Assembly (NCBI GenBank): GCA_001972305.1
Contig: BDDD01000024.1
Span: 35,114 to 99,113, forward strand
Direction of reading: 5' to 3'
Origin: Cephalotus follicularis
Taxonomy: Eukaryota; Streptophyta; Magnoliopsida; Oxalidales; Cephalotaceae
DNA length: 64,000 bases
The notes under the pieces were generated by a model. That model was given only the letters and a program-made list of their open reading frames with translations, was not told the origin of the DNA and made no database searches. Within the stretch, counting starts at the first letter, position 1. Every line of letters starts with the position of its first letter. Shown here piece by piece: positions 1 to 11,296 of this stretch. A program made the translations under genes and the position numbers.

Positions 1-918
1 CGCCTCTCAGTCATGACATGAGCAAGCTTCATGTTCGTGAGTGCAAGCGTAGGTTGCGCTGCCAATCCAAGAAATTTGGACTCGTGAGCTTGTTCGCTTC
101 AAGAACTCTCTATAGTGCTGTGCCAACTGACATTTTCGCAGAATATAGTGAACTAGCAACCTATAAAAGAGGAAACAAGAGAGAGATTAATTAGCAAATA
201 ATTCCATTTATATTATTACCATAATACTTGGTCTTTTGTAATTATGGTTCCTCCAACTATTCTAATTGTATCCCACACCCCCATGTGGAATTCGGGAAGC
301 CTCTCGCTTCCTAGTGGGGATCAGAATCTATCCACAATACTATAGTCCCGACTGTGGTCGTGCAAACCGTAATATCTGAATAGGTAGGTATGAATACCAA
401 TTTACATTAGAACATCTTGCCCATATGTAAGATCCGATACTATATTCGGCCTCCCAGCCCTTATGGTCTATGATGTGGCATGATGGTAACCATAAGATCC
501 CATAATAAGTCAAACCTGCAACCCTCAAAGAAATAGATCCTTTTTGACACCCACATGCTGTGGCCTGTCAGAGTATCAAAACATGATCATTTCCTTCCAG
601 TGTACATCACATTGAAATTGAATAAAAATGATTATATAGGGGACCTCAGTTGTGGCTGGTGCCATCCCCAATATATCCACACCATTCAACGATGATTGTG
701 GAAGGCCAATGACAGGGCAGCCATATGCCCCATCGCTTATGTTCTTATTATTTGTAAGTTGGAGGGATTTGGTCTCATCAATTTTACAAATTACCAAAGC
801 CATTTTAGATTAATTTTAATCTTCCAATCTATTTGGACAGCTTAACATGCTTGGACGTGTTTGGATTATTAAAAGAAAAACATCCATCTCATGCACCCTA
901 AAAGTGGCTTGACTTGGG
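1..918. other. No gene recognised
   Basis: No coding region is supported here; all open frames are short and show no recognisable motif. A TATA-like CCTATAAAAGAGG lies near 160 on the plus strand, followed by purine-rich sequence, as in plant LTR promoters. No terminal structure could be paired with it. The stretch may belong to the internal region of the minus-strand element whose primer-binding site is at 1783-1794. Confidence 0.4.
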
Positions 919-1226
919 ACATAAGTTTTAGGGTAAAATACAAAAACCCCCATAAGGTTTGGACTCATTAACACTTTGCCCCATTTATTTTCAAATATTA
1001 CAAACACCCCCTCAGGTTTAAGTCCGTTTAACCATTAACCCCCTCAGGTTTGAGTCCCTTAACGATTAACCCCCTCAGGTTTGAGTCCATTTAACCATTA
1101 ACCCCCTGTGTTATAAACATAAATCGTAAGTCAATGGGGTATATGTAATATTTGAAAACAGAGGGGGCAAAGTGTTAACGAGTTCAAATCTCATGGGGTT
1201 TTTTGATTTTATCCTAAGCTATAAGT
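919..1226. mobile_element. Foldback/MITE-like element with long inverted arms
   Basis: The left arm (about 922-1010) and the right arm (about 1140-1223) are imperfect reverse complements over about 80 bases. They share AACACTTTGCCCC, CAAATATTAC and GGATAAAAT-like ends. Between them a unit of about 30 bases (the AACCCCCTCAGGTTTGAGTCC type) repeats three times. There is no coding capacity. The structure fits a non-autonomous foldback or MITE-type DNA element. I could not define target duplications, so the outer edges are approximate. Confidence 0.6.
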
Positions 1227-1782
1227 GATCACGTGAGCCAACGTGACCACTAGGTCTTCCTAGGTGTACTAATGTAATTAACTCTTTTACAATTGCTACC
1301 ACGCATACATGGCCTTCAACTGGTCTTGCAATCTTCTTGATCTTCTCTTCAAACTTCATTGATCTTCTTTCTTCAATTTACAGCCATATGTACAATTAAA
1401 TGAAAAGAAATACAATTGAGGGAGAAGAGAATTCTACTATAAGAAAAAGAACAAGAAAATAAATACGGCGCTCGTAGGCAGCCTTATTACAGACCGATTG
1501 AATTCCATGAAAGTAACAAAGCAATTAAATCAACCACATAAGAAAACACAAAGCTAGGTGCAGTCCCAAGCCTACCAGCATGCATAAGAAATTCAAAAAT
1601 ATAACCAATATATAATTGAATAAATACGTAACAATCTGGCATTCTATGGTTCATCGATTTCATTAGTGTGACCAATATGCAACTCCCACTAAACGTAGGG
1701 CTACACAACATCGGCCAAGACACATATGCAATCAACGATCCACAAAACATCAAATTGAGGTTTGATTGTAGTCGATTAGCAC
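1227..1782 (-). other. Leader region of a minus-strand LTR retroelement, no gag seen
   Basis: This stretch lies just inside the primer-binding site of LTR F when read on the minus strand, so by position it is 5' leader of that element. No gag motif is visible. The longest minus-strand frame (about 107 codons, starting at 1810 and running across the primer-binding site) has no family features and is probably chance. Confidence 0.35.
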
Positions 1783-1794
1783 GCTCTGATACCA
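1783..1794 (-). promoter_or_regulatory. Primer-binding site (initiator tRNA-Met), element F
   Basis: On the minus strand the sequence is TGGTATCAGAGC, complementary to the 3' end of plant initiator tRNA-Met. It starts 2 bases after an LTR end reading ...CCCGACA. This is the usual minus-strand primer site of plant LTR retrotransposons. It marks 1797 as the inner edge of LTR F. Confidence 0.8.
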
Positions 1795-1796
1795 CT

Positions 1797-2358
1797 TGTC
1801 GGGAACGCATGGCCCACGCGTAACGAAAGACTTATCATACCGACATTAGGGTTTAGGGCCGATTAACTTTAATTTTCCACAAATAGATTAATCCCCAAGC
1901 AATGGGATGCCCTAATCTATGTTCGAGTTGTCCCAATAAATGCCAAGTAACTCTAATCAACATTCAAACAAACCGAAACCAAAACCAAGCACGAAATTCA
2001 GGATTCTAATAGGGTTGCCGTAAACCCTAACAAATGGGCACACACATAGACTCACAAGGCAAACACGCAATACTCTAGCCTAATGCCCAAGAAACCCAAT
2101 TCCAAGCATCCCTAACCCTAAGGGATGAGAAGGGAGCACCAACAAACACCCATGAAGGTTCGGCTAGGGTTTCCAAAACCCTTACCAACACCCACTGCCA
2201 TGGAGATACAAGGGGAGAAGAAGAAGAGACTCTTACCAATGGTGAAGACTCCTTCCTTCAAGATAAGCTCCCTCTCCACTTGAATCCAAGAACTCCAAGC
2301 TCCTCCAAGCAAATCCTCAAACCACGAATGAGGAAGATGAAGACCAAGTGTTTAACCT
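1797..2358 (-). mobile_element. LTR F, inner part (5' LTR of a minus-strand element)
   Basis: The LTR begins TGTCGGG on the plus strand, next to the primer-binding site. It is interrupted by solo LTR E after 2358 and resumes at 5007. It is non-coding. The family is uncertain because no internal coding sequence can be attached to it. Confidence 0.55.
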
Positions 2359-2690
2359 TGTCACACCCCGTTTTCCAATTAACATAACATACATGGTTAT
2401 CAAATAATAATCCAACATTCAACAATAATCAAATTCATTAATCATCTGTGGAAGCATTTCCATAACTAGATTATTAAAATTATCCGCACGCAGCCCATAC
2501 TACGTGCTTAAAAGTATAACACAAGTTATAATTACATATCTGAAATGTAAAGATAACGGAACGATGTATGATTTATTACAGTACAACTAGACATTTTAAA
2601 GTAACAACCTTAAATTAAAACAGAAGCTCTCTCCAATAAGCTTCAGCAGCACTTGCCCAAATACCTTCGTCAATCTGAAATTGTAGGGGG

Positions 2691-2715
2691 TTAGCCTTTG
2701 TCCTCACTCGGCTAA
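2691..2715 (-). repeat. Conserved LTR hairpin TTAGCC-N13-GGCTAA
   Basis: Six-base arms TTAGCC and GGCTAA flank a 13-base loop that reads GAGTGAGGACAAA on the minus strand. The same block occurs in LTRs C, D and both LTRs of H, a few hundred bases before the LTR 3' end. It is conserved far better than its surroundings. Its role is unknown; an RNA hairpin or 3'-processing signal in the R/U5 region is possible. Confidence 0.65.
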
Positions 2716-3689
2716 GTAGGAATAATGCATGAGAATGAATATATAAATGTAAACATGCATAACAGTTTATTTGAAAACAATACATATATATGTATTCCAA
2801 TATATATAATCAATCATGCTAAGTGGCTACAATCAGTTCAATAATCAAGAATACCGCACAAGGGTAAAATCAATCAATACGATGGTTGGGTGTCACATGT
2901 CGCTAACTCCTAGCACCAACTACGCACCACCTAACTATCATCCTACACTCCAAAGATGATATATCAGGTAACAATTACTGCGGGCAACTAATAATCAAGA
3001 TCTGCCTTGCAGATAAGTTTGGTGGAATCTCTAGCCAACTCCTGGAACCTAGGACCACCTCCGCAGCCAGTGATGTCTCCTATCACTCGACTCCAGAAAC
3101 TAGCGGAGACAATCAATACAATCCGTATAGCAATATTACATATATATATATATCTTATATGTAATATAGTAGTAGTTTTCTTTTTTGAAAACATTTTATC
3201 AATTCAATAACTGTGCCTCTCCTTTGGAGGAAACAGTAACATTATAATAGTGGTTCTTTTGCAGAACAAAACAATAACAGCAGCAATAATCATACCTCTC
3301 ATTGGAGGAACATAATGATTACATAAACCTTAGGATTTCTTTTACAAAATTCTAGTTAAAAATCATTATTTGGGCACATGGCACTCTATTGGTATAATCC
3401 TTGAAATTCATATAAAACAGTAGGAAACTGGAAATCATTTTGATAGATACCAATATCAATAATAGTAGTAATAGTAATATTAACTGCATAGTATGAACAG
3501 TAACATTACAAGGATGAACCATACCCCAACAGTGCAATCAACATCAATGCAATCAACAATAATCTATGCAATCAAACTATTAATATACAAGTTGTTGACT
3601 CCTTATAATATGATTACACATAGCAAAGGTTGATTTGGAAATCATCCCCCATGGAAGCCAGTGTAATTCTCACTAATTTAACCCAAACA

Positions 3690-3945
3690 GTGCACTAAGC
3701 GTTGATAGTTCTAGTGAAAGCGTCGACAGTTTCGAGTCTAAGCGCCATTCATTCAGCCCTAAGCGTCGATATATAAGCCTTAAGAATTACAACATTTTAC
3801 ACATTAAGCGTCGATGCTGGACTTTAAGCGTCGATGGCTACCTCGTTAAATGTTGCCTTAAGCGTCGATGTATAAGAACCAAAGACACGCCATTTAAAGC
3901 CTAAAGCGTCGACGGTTGGAACTTAAGCGTCGGCGCTTTTGGCTT
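3690..3945. repeat. GTCGAC-core palindrome cluster (LTR E, distal)
   Basis: About ten copies of degenerate GCGTCGACGC (forms such as GCGTTGAT, GCGTCGAC, GCGTCGAT), often preceded by TTAA, occur at irregular spacing of roughly 20-40 bases. Read along the element's minus strand, they lie downstream of the presumed promoter. Intervening sequence is not repeated, so this is not a simple tandem array. Confidence 0.75.
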
Positions 3946-4694
3946 TTATACAATTTCCAGGAGCAATAACTCAAACAGAGCATGCATAAATTCATATAAA
4001 TCCCAGTCCAATTCAACATGCAATCGTATATCAACCATCACTACACATTATACATGTTATATGTTCAAAAACATGTCAAAAACCCCTACCTCAATTGCTA
4101 TCCCAAAATCAAATTGAATTGATTTCTCTCTTTAATGTCCAATTCCAATAATCTCTAACAATCTTCAATTTCCAAGATTCACAACTATAGATGCATGTTG
4201 ACAGTATGGTTGGGAACGAAAATCAGCATATATACGCTACCGATTAACTTAAACAATAACTACATACAAAACCGAAGCTTACCAGGAAGAATCAAAGCTT
4301 CGATCTCTACTTTGAACATTCTAGCTCCAACATGCAAGGTCCAGAATCACCCAACAAGATTTCCTCTATTCTCAGTGTTTCTAACACCTTACTTACTCAC
4401 ACATCCACTGATATAAAGGTCTCATTGCCTGGAATTCTTCAGATTCAATTACCTTTAATCCCCATCATTTTCCTTTCTCTCTCCCTCATGCACGTTTTTT
4501 TTTTCCACTTTTCTTTTCACAGGTTTTTGTCTTTCTCCTTTTTGCAGGTGCATGCATGGCTCTATTCTCAACTGATGAGCAGCTGGCGACACATGTTGGG
4601 TGTTGATGACACGTTTAAGACACCTGCCATGCAACAAACCATACCATGCCACTGATCTGTTTCAACAAACCCATGGGCCATTTCTGGCCACGTT

Positions 4695-4830
4695 CAAAGC
4701 GTCGCCGCTTTACAGTTGGCGTCGACCATTTGGCCATTGCTTTGACCAGTCCATAACGCTAACGGTTGACACGTATCACTACATTTTGGACTCAAAGCGT
4801 CGACAGTGTATTCAAGGCATCGACGGTTTT
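4695..4830. repeat. GTCGAC-core palindrome cluster (LTR E, U3 side)
   Basis: Four to five copies of GCGTCG(A/C)-type motifs lie on the U3 side of the minus-strand LTR. Together with the cluster at 3690-3945 this gives the two-cluster layout also seen in LTRs C, D and H. Confidence 0.65.
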
Positions 4831-5006
4831 GGCGCCAATTCATTTCTTTAACTTTTTATTTAAGAAATTTCAAATTTCATCCAATTCAAACCCCAAAAAT
4901 TATATAATCATTATTCAAATGACAATTGAACATATAATCTCAATAAAATGTATATTTTATTCAACCAGTGTACAATATACATTAATTAAAATTTACGGTT
5001 ATTACA

Positions 5007-5640
5007 AACCTAGTCTAAATCACTTCAGGTAAAGATAAAGAGCAGTGTGCAAGTTATCTCCATCTATTATGACTTTTGAGTGGTGAAAGGAGGCTTGAAA
5101 ATGGTTGTAGTTCGCACCAAGCGATGTAGGCATCAACGTGAAGGCGATAGGCATCAACGCGTACACAAGCAGGAAGAAGAGAAAGCATGCCAGGGAAGAG
5201 AGAGAAAGAGGAAGTCTCAAGTCTGTTCAACAAGCTTCTCTCAAGCCTTTTATAGTGTTGACCTTCTCTGTCCTACTGTAGCGCGCATCAGCCTGTTTAG
5301 GCGTCAATGCCATGTGTCTCATATTATCTAGGCATCAACGCCACGGATAAGATGAAACAGGCGCCTAGTCTCATTTGTCTTCGCGTCAATGCCTAAATCC
5401 CATAACGTCAACGCGTAAACCTACTGGTTTTTAAATCGTCAATGCCATGCTCTCCATAGCGTTAACGCGCAGCAGCTCAATCCAGTTATGGCGTCGACGT
5501 GTACCCCTCTTGGCATCAACGCTAAAGCTACTTGTTTTTCCAACGTTAATGCAAGCCATTCGCGTTAACGCCCAGCAACTCAACTGAACATGGCGTCGAC
5601 GCATGCTATCCATGGCGTTAACGCCCAAGACAAGAATGAG
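5007..5640 (-). mobile_element. LTR F, outer part with TATA box and palindrome cluster
   Basis: This continues LTR F beyond solo LTR E. On the minus strand a good TATA box (CTATAAAAGG) sits at 5246-5255. The region upstream of it, up to about 5625, holds at least a dozen GCGTCAACGC/GCGTTAACGC/GCGTCGACGC palindromes. The first copies are at about 5125-5160, downstream of the TATA box. The outer edge of this LTR was not found; it may extend well past 5640. Confidence 0.5.
5125..5625. repeat. GTCGAC-core palindrome cluster (LTR F)
   Basis: This is the densest cluster in the window. The copies are mostly GCGTCAACGC, GCGTTAACGC and GCGTCGACGC, which differ by C-to-T or G-to-A at the central CpG. 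GCGTTAACGC is itself a palindrome, the form expected when both central cytosines have been lost by deamination. The cluster surrounds the minus-strand TATA box at 5246-5255. Confidence 0.75.
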
Positions 5641-7073
5641 ATATTCTCTTCTCATTTCAAAGCCTTCGCATGGAATATTTCATCGTGGCATTGCATGGAC
5701 CTAAATCCATCAAATGAAATATTCACGAGCAAAGAAACATATTCCCTAATTTTGTCCTTTCACTAAATGATATGTGTCCTACCACATATCAACATGTTCA
5801 AAGTCATGTAGTACCCGAAAGCCTGTCTATCTCCGGTATGATGATAAATTCTCAGAACATCCTGATTTCTGGTACGACCATTCTAATAGTACATCGACTA
5901 TCAGAGCAGCCCCGGTGTGAGCGCCAGTCACCCCCGAATTCGTGTATTACCACGTCTATCAATCATGGTCCGAATAACCAGTCGCTTTATCCAGTCATCG
6001 GCATATGTGTCATGTTTTCCTCGTCATACTTGGTTCCGATCACCGCCTAGGGTTTGGATGATGTCAGCCCTAGTATTCGGTAAACCTCCCATGGAAACCT
6101 CTTGTTCCCAGTCCACCTATGCCTGATCAGGACTTTTAAGTCTTCAACGTACATAGATAAATAGAGTCGGTCACCCTCAGCCCGGGTATGACGATCCCCT
6201 ATTGCGCACTCGCCCATACATCTCGATGCAGCTCCCATAAGACCCAAAGATAACCCTTTTGCCAGCACCTAGCTAGTGCTGGGGAAGGAGGAAATCAAAG
6301 TCAAGCAGTTACCACACAATGCATGCTAGCCGCTCAGGTCAAAGGAGACAACGAAAGGCTATAGACCTACTAGTCACCATAGACTATACACTACCGAGAC
6401 CATAGGAATCCTATTGACATTGGGTATTGACTATCCAAATAGGTTTCCTATTGGTGGGTCTGTTCAGTGTCACGCACTCTAGCATACATCTGACATTTAG
6501 CTTTAGGGGTAAACCCAATTGGCTACGAGATAACCAACCTCCACTGCTAACCCGGGAGGATGCTTAACATGACAAGTCTTCACAGTTCATCAATGACCCA
6601 AAGAAAGTGAACCTATGACTTGGAACATTTGTCACAGGGAATAAGGATCTCATTCTCATAGCTCTCTCGGCAAGAGATCCAACACTTTGGTGTGACAAGG
6701 CACTATATGACATACAATTAATTACGTATAATTATTCTGTTCCTTTTGGTTGGTTGGAATGAGCCATATATCCTTTCCATTATATAAATATGCACATAGA
6801 ATATAAAACGAATTCATAATTGTATTAATCAAGAGTGTTTATATACAAACAAGCCATATCGTGGCATACAGGGACACCCCTAACCTAACACTGCGTCTAT
6901 TTTTGTGGTCTATTGGACCAGATTCTATCCCGAAACATCATTTACAACCAGTCAATTTCCACACAACCATCATATCGATGCCCAATTCATGCAAGTCCCA
7001 AAGCTCGGGAGGCAATATCATCACTACTAGTCTAGGACTCATGCTTAGCTAACCTCCAAGCCTTATCACTACG
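5641..7073. other. Unassigned repeat-derived sequence, no gene
   Basis: No supported coding region is present. A TATATAAATA stretch near 6780 may be an LTR promoter. The text reads like LTR or leader sequence, but no TG...CA ends, primer-binding site or target duplication could be assigned. Confidence 0.3.
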
Positions 7074-7274
7074 AGATGAAGTCATCCGCATTTTCCTTAA
7101 GGAAGCCTTACAAGTAAGGTTAACACCTTCCTATAAGGCTTTACATCTTCGTACAAATCATTCGATAAATAAGCTCTTACAAGCAAAGTTCTCACTTTTT
7201 CTTACAAGGCATTACATAAGTCCTTACGAGCAAAGTTCTCACTTTGCTTCACAAGTCATTATAGAAGCCCTTAC
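7074..7274 (+). repeat. Tandem array of ~47-bp units, left part
   Basis: The unit has the form CTTACGAGCAAAGTTCTCAC plus TTTGCCTCACAAGGCATTACATAAGCC (period about 46-48). It repeats with many substitutions and is cut at 7274 by solo LTR G, resuming at 10194. The array has no unique spacers, so it is a decayed minisatellite and not a CRISPR. Confidence 0.7.
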
Positions 7275-7534
7275 TGTAATGAACAGAATTTTCATTAGAG
7301 ATTTTTTATGGAAATATGATTTCTGTTGTTGAGATTAGCAAATGCTACAAGGGACCCGTAATATGACCGTAACGCTCGGGGGGAGGGGTCCCGCTGCCTG
7401 GACAGCGGGCAGGGGCTCGGGGGCAGCGCCCTCGGAAGGAAATTGAATTTGGATATTTGTTTTGGACTGGAAATGGATCTGTGCTTGCTTCAAAGTGGTG
7501 TTGTGTGCGCACTGTCGTTGTGCGTTTTGTACCA

Positions 7535-7765
7535 CAAAGCGTCAACAGTTATTTTAAGGCGTTGACGGTTTGGCTTCTTTTGTGGGCACTGAATTTGTGA
7601 GTTAAAGCGTCGACGGTTTGTTATAGTGTAATGGAGAAAACGGCGACGCTTTCAAGCGTTATTTTTCCTTTGTTACGCGTCAACCGGTAGCGCTTAGAGG
7701 GCAAAGCGGCAGCGCTTTGGGGCTTAAGCGGCGATGCTTAGTGCTTAACCTCCGACGCTTTAAGA
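7535..7765. repeat. GTCGAC-core palindrome cluster (LTR G, U3)
   Basis: About eight copies of GCGTCGACGC-type motifs occur, with variants GCGTCAACAG, GCGTTGACGG, GCGTCGACGG and GCGGCGACGC. They end about 90 bases upstream of the TATA box at 7856. The position suggests a U3 enhancer or a silencing target rather than transcribed sequence. Confidence 0.7.
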
Positions 7766-7855
7766 AAAAGGACGCGTGTCAGGCAACGGACGAAAGAAAA
7801 GGACACGTGTCGATTTGATGGAGAAAAAGACAAAACGAAGGCGACTGTTACTCCC

Positions 7856-7864
7856 CTATAAATA
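7856..7864 (+). promoter_or_regulatory. TATA box of LTR G
   Basis: CTATAAATA lies about 90 bases downstream of the palindrome cluster and just before a GAGAGA-rich stretch, the usual arrangement of a plant LTR promoter. Transcription would be expected to start about 25-35 bases downstream. Confidence 0.65.
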
Positions 7865-8873
7865 CTGCTCCATTCTCAGTGCATTTGGCACAAAGAAGAG
7901 AGAGAGTTGTCCGAGAAAGAGAGAGAAAGCATGAGAGTCTAAGAGAAAAAAAAAAGAAAGTGTCTGGGAGAGAAAGAAGGAGAGGAAGAAAGAGAGATAG
8001 GAGAAAAGAGAAAAGTAGGGGAATTCTGCTAAAATTTTAGTGTAGAAATTATTTTAGTATATAGAAGGAGAGTTCTACTGAGATTGATATAAAGGAGGAA
8101 AGAAGGAGAATAAAGCAAGGTAAGGATTCCTACTCACCTTTTTAAAGTATTTTATGGTGGTAAGGAAAAATCTTATTTTCGCCAAAATATTTTATTCTAC
8201 TTATTTTCTAAATCATTAAATGTTGTATTTTCTGATATTTTTCTATAGCTTTACTTACCACCTTTATTTACGAATTTTAGCTTTCTAAATTCTTTGAGAT
8301 ATTTACCTTAATGTCAATACTTTAAATTTTTTTTAATCATGCTTTATGTATTCCGAAATTCTGTCAATTTCTTGATAAAATTATATGTTTATTTTTCGTT
8401 ATTTTTCGTTATGATTTTATGATTTTACTGTTTTACGTTGCTATATGTAAACTCGGTTTTACAAAGGTTGTACGAATTTATTTTATGAATGTTTTGAGCT
8501 GATCACTCAGAGTATTAAGAAATGTTTTATGAAATATTTTTACAAAATGAGAAAATGCAACGAACTGAGATGAACAACTACTGAATTACGATATAGGGAG
8601 GATTAATCTAGTAAAGATTAATGTTATGAGCGGAGAGTGCTCACGGACATGCATGTGATGTAAGTTGGTGATCGGGGAAGTGCACAATGCCTCGGTGGCT
8701 GGTTCAATTGGGTTATTTAAGTTTATACAACCCCTCAGTTATTTATGGAATGTTCTGATTCATGAGATATGATCAGAAAAAGAAATGAAATGTTCTGTTT
8801 CATGAGATATGAACAGAAAAGAATGAATGTGAATTTTAAAAAGAAAGGAATGTGAAATGTGCTGGTGTTTATA

Positions 8874-9013
8874 CCAGAAAAGGATTTTAATGATGTTTTG
8901 TTTTCAAAGTATGGCTATGTTATATGCCAGAAAAAGGATTTTAATGATGTTTTGTTTTCAAAGTATGGCTATGTTATATGCCAGAAAAAGGATTTTAATG
9001 ATGTTTTTGAAAG
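8874..9013 (+). repeat. 53/54-bp tandem repeat, 2.6 copies
   Basis: Units start at 8874, 8927 and 8981 with CCAGAAAA(A)GGATTTTAATG and are nearly identical. The small frame across them (8857-9051) is only a consequence of the repeat and is not a gene. Confidence 0.85.
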
Positions 9014-10193
9014 GTATGATTTGCAAACGTTTTGATAAAGATTATATATAAAAAAAAACAATGGATTTCAATAACGTTTTGTGACTATGATTCTTACTAG
9101 GCTATTTGAGCTCACTCCTTTCAATATTTTTGTTTTCAAATAAAATTTCTAGGAAACGGTTGAACGTGGAATTGCGAGCATTAGAGAAAGTTCGTAAAGG
9201 AAGTTTTGGAAAGGAAGTATGTTATGCATTAATGTTTTGTACAACTACTTTTAACGTAAGGAGTTAATGTTTTCTGCTGTGAAATATTATATGCTAAGTG
9301 ATGTATCAATGTAAAAGGTATTAGAAATGATCATGATAATGAGAATATGATGTTTTGAAACTTGGTGTTCAATGATGTAAGCATATTGTGATCCTGTGAA
9401 GCCATTGAGTGTGATGTGATGTTTCCACTGAGTAATGATGTTATGTTTTGAAGAGAATCTAAGTTAAGATCAATTGTTGTAACAAAGGTTAGCCATGATG
9501 AGTGCATGAAAATTTTGAGTTCTTCATATTTTAGAATTATGAGGTTATCGAATACGATATAACATAGAGATGATTAAATGATTAACAGATCGTTAAATGA
9601 TTGAACGATTTGATGGTATGTATCAACTACTTTTGACGTAACGAGTTTATGTTTCCGCTGTATAACACTGTTATGACAAGTCTATGTTTTTCGCTGTGAC
9701 AGACGACGGGTAGACGTAAATGTATTGAAATAAACTCTATAATTACTACATTTTCATAAAATGTTGTTGTTGTCTAGAAATTGGTGCTGAAAGTTATAGA
9801 GTATATTTGAGGTTTATAACTCTGTTGCAAATTGTTACGAGTATGAAAATTTTTAAGGAATAAGGATATTTGAAGATATCAAGTATGATGTTTCTGCTGT
9901 TATGTATTGCTGTTAGAAATGATCGTCATTATGTTTAATGGTTTCAAGTGAACAATATGATAATTCTAAAAGTTGGTGTTAAAGGTTGTAAAGGTATCCT
10001 GTGAAGTTATTAATTATGATAAAGATGATTAATGATAATTAATGATAATTCTAAGTATATTTTGAAGTTATGAGTTTATTGAATACGATATAAGCAATAT
10101 CGTTTAAAAGGTTAAATGTTTCATCCCACGTAACGCACCGGATCCTTGAGGCTTGCTTTGAGCTTAAAGTGAACTCGGATCAGGGTCGTTACA

Positions 10194-10490
10194 CTTACGA
10201 ACAAAGTTCTCACTTTTCCTTACAAGGCATTACATAATCCTTTACGAACAAAGTTCTCGCTTTGCCTCACGAGGGCATTACATAAGCTCTTACGAGCAAA
10301 ATCATAATTTGGCCTCACAATGTAGTACATAAGCCCCCTTATGAGCAAAATCCTCACTTTGCCTCACAAGGCATTACAAAAGCCCTTACAACAAAGTTCT
10401 CACTTTTCCTCACAAGACATTGCATAAGCCCTTAAGAGCAAAGTCCTCACTTTTCCTCACAAGGCATTACATCTCCAAAGGCTCACGAAA
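10194..10490 (+). repeat. Tandem array of ~47-bp units, right part
   Basis: This continues the array cut by solo LTR G. It holds about six more units of the same TTACGAGCAAAGT/CCTCACAAGGCATTACATAAG pattern, decaying towards 10490. Its continuity with 7074-7274 across the CTTAC duplication is independent proof of the LTR G insertion. Confidence 0.75.
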
Positions 10491-11296
10491 GCCTTTGGAA
10501 GATAAGTCCTCTCATGCAAGGTCCTCACCTCGCCTCATAGGCTACCATGACTTCAAAAACATATAAACCCTCAAAGATAAACACAATAGAATTACTTCCT
10601 TAACACTTTTGAAGATCTTTAAAGCTCAAGGAAGTAGGGAACGTTATGATGAGGCAAAATTTGTCCTCTAACTAGGATGATGCCACGTGGAATTGTCTTA
10701 ATAGCTATCTGACAAGATGATAGGATTCTATTTCAATCGAAGTCCGAAACTGAAAACAATAGCTGCTACAAGCTCCGCTAGAACTTTTGAGATTTAAGAA
10801 TCTTTTTAGGACTTTAGTCTATTAGTTTTAACAGAACTTCACAAACTAAGATATACTCAAATACCACTACTTATTATAATAAATGCAAGGGAGCTATTTC
10901 TCTTTTATGCCTAAATACTCTTTATACTGACTTAGTTGTCACAGATTCTCCAGAGTTTTATGATTATCTTATTTGTTAGAGATGTTCAAATCAACGATTG
11001 CCAGAGATCTAAACTTTTACATTAACAAATATGATAATATACTTTCATATAATTTGAAATACTTTGCATTGTTAGAGAAAATTTTGTCTTGCAATTTTAA
11101 TTTCATATGGGACGGGTATTTATTGGAAAATTAAAAATAAGACTAATGGAAATGAAAAATAGAATATTGGAACTCCGCAAAAATATAGTAGACGGGATCG
11201 TTTATTTATCATAAAACGATACCGTTTAAACAACCCTATTCCTTTATCCATAAACATAGAGTCTCTGTTTCTGCAACGAGAGAGAGAACGAGAGAG
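10491..11296. other. Intergenic region upstream of SMAP1-like gene
   Basis: AT-rich unique-looking sequence with no supported gene. It must contain the promoter and 5' UTR of the plus-strand gene at 11297. No clear TATA box was picked out; the last 25 bases are GAGAGA-rich, typical of plant 5' UTRs. Confidence 0.4.

Larger units (their letters stand above)
2359..5006 (-). mobile_element. Solo LTR E (Gypsy/chromovirus-type), target duplication AACCT
   Basis: On the plus strand this block starts TGTCACACCCCG and ends ACGGTTATTACA, so it reads TG...CA on the minus strand. It is flanked on both sides by AACCT (2354-2358 and 5007-5011), a perfect 5-bp target duplication. No internal region is present, so it is a solo LTR left by LTR-LTR recombination. 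Its minus-strand start resembles LTR C (40034). It carries two GTCGAC-type palindrome clusters and the conserved TTAGCC...GGCTAA hairpin at 2691-2715. A (TA)n run lies near 3140. Confidence 0.85.
7275..10193 (+). mobile_element. Solo LTR G, target duplication CTTAC
   Basis: The block starts TGTAATGAACAG and ends CAGGGTCGTTACA. CTTAC lies directly before (7270-7274) and after (10194-10198), a perfect 5-bp target duplication, and no internal region is present. Plus orientation is shown by the order palindrome cluster (7535-7765), TATA box (7856), then a GAGAGA-rich leader. A 53-54-bp tandem repeat lies at 8874-9013. The rest is AT-rich and non-coding. LTR length and end sequences suggest a Gypsy-type family, but no coding part is present to prove it. 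Confidence 0.85.

Noticed and set aside
8857..9051. Repetitive 64-codon frame.
   Set aside because: It is produced by the 53/54-bp tandem repeat in solo LTR G.
7170..10490. The 47-bp array and the palindrome clusters look superficially CRISPR-like (short repeated palindromic units).
   Set aside because: Repeat spacing and sequence are too variable, no uniform spacers exist, and the DNA is clearly plant nuclear.
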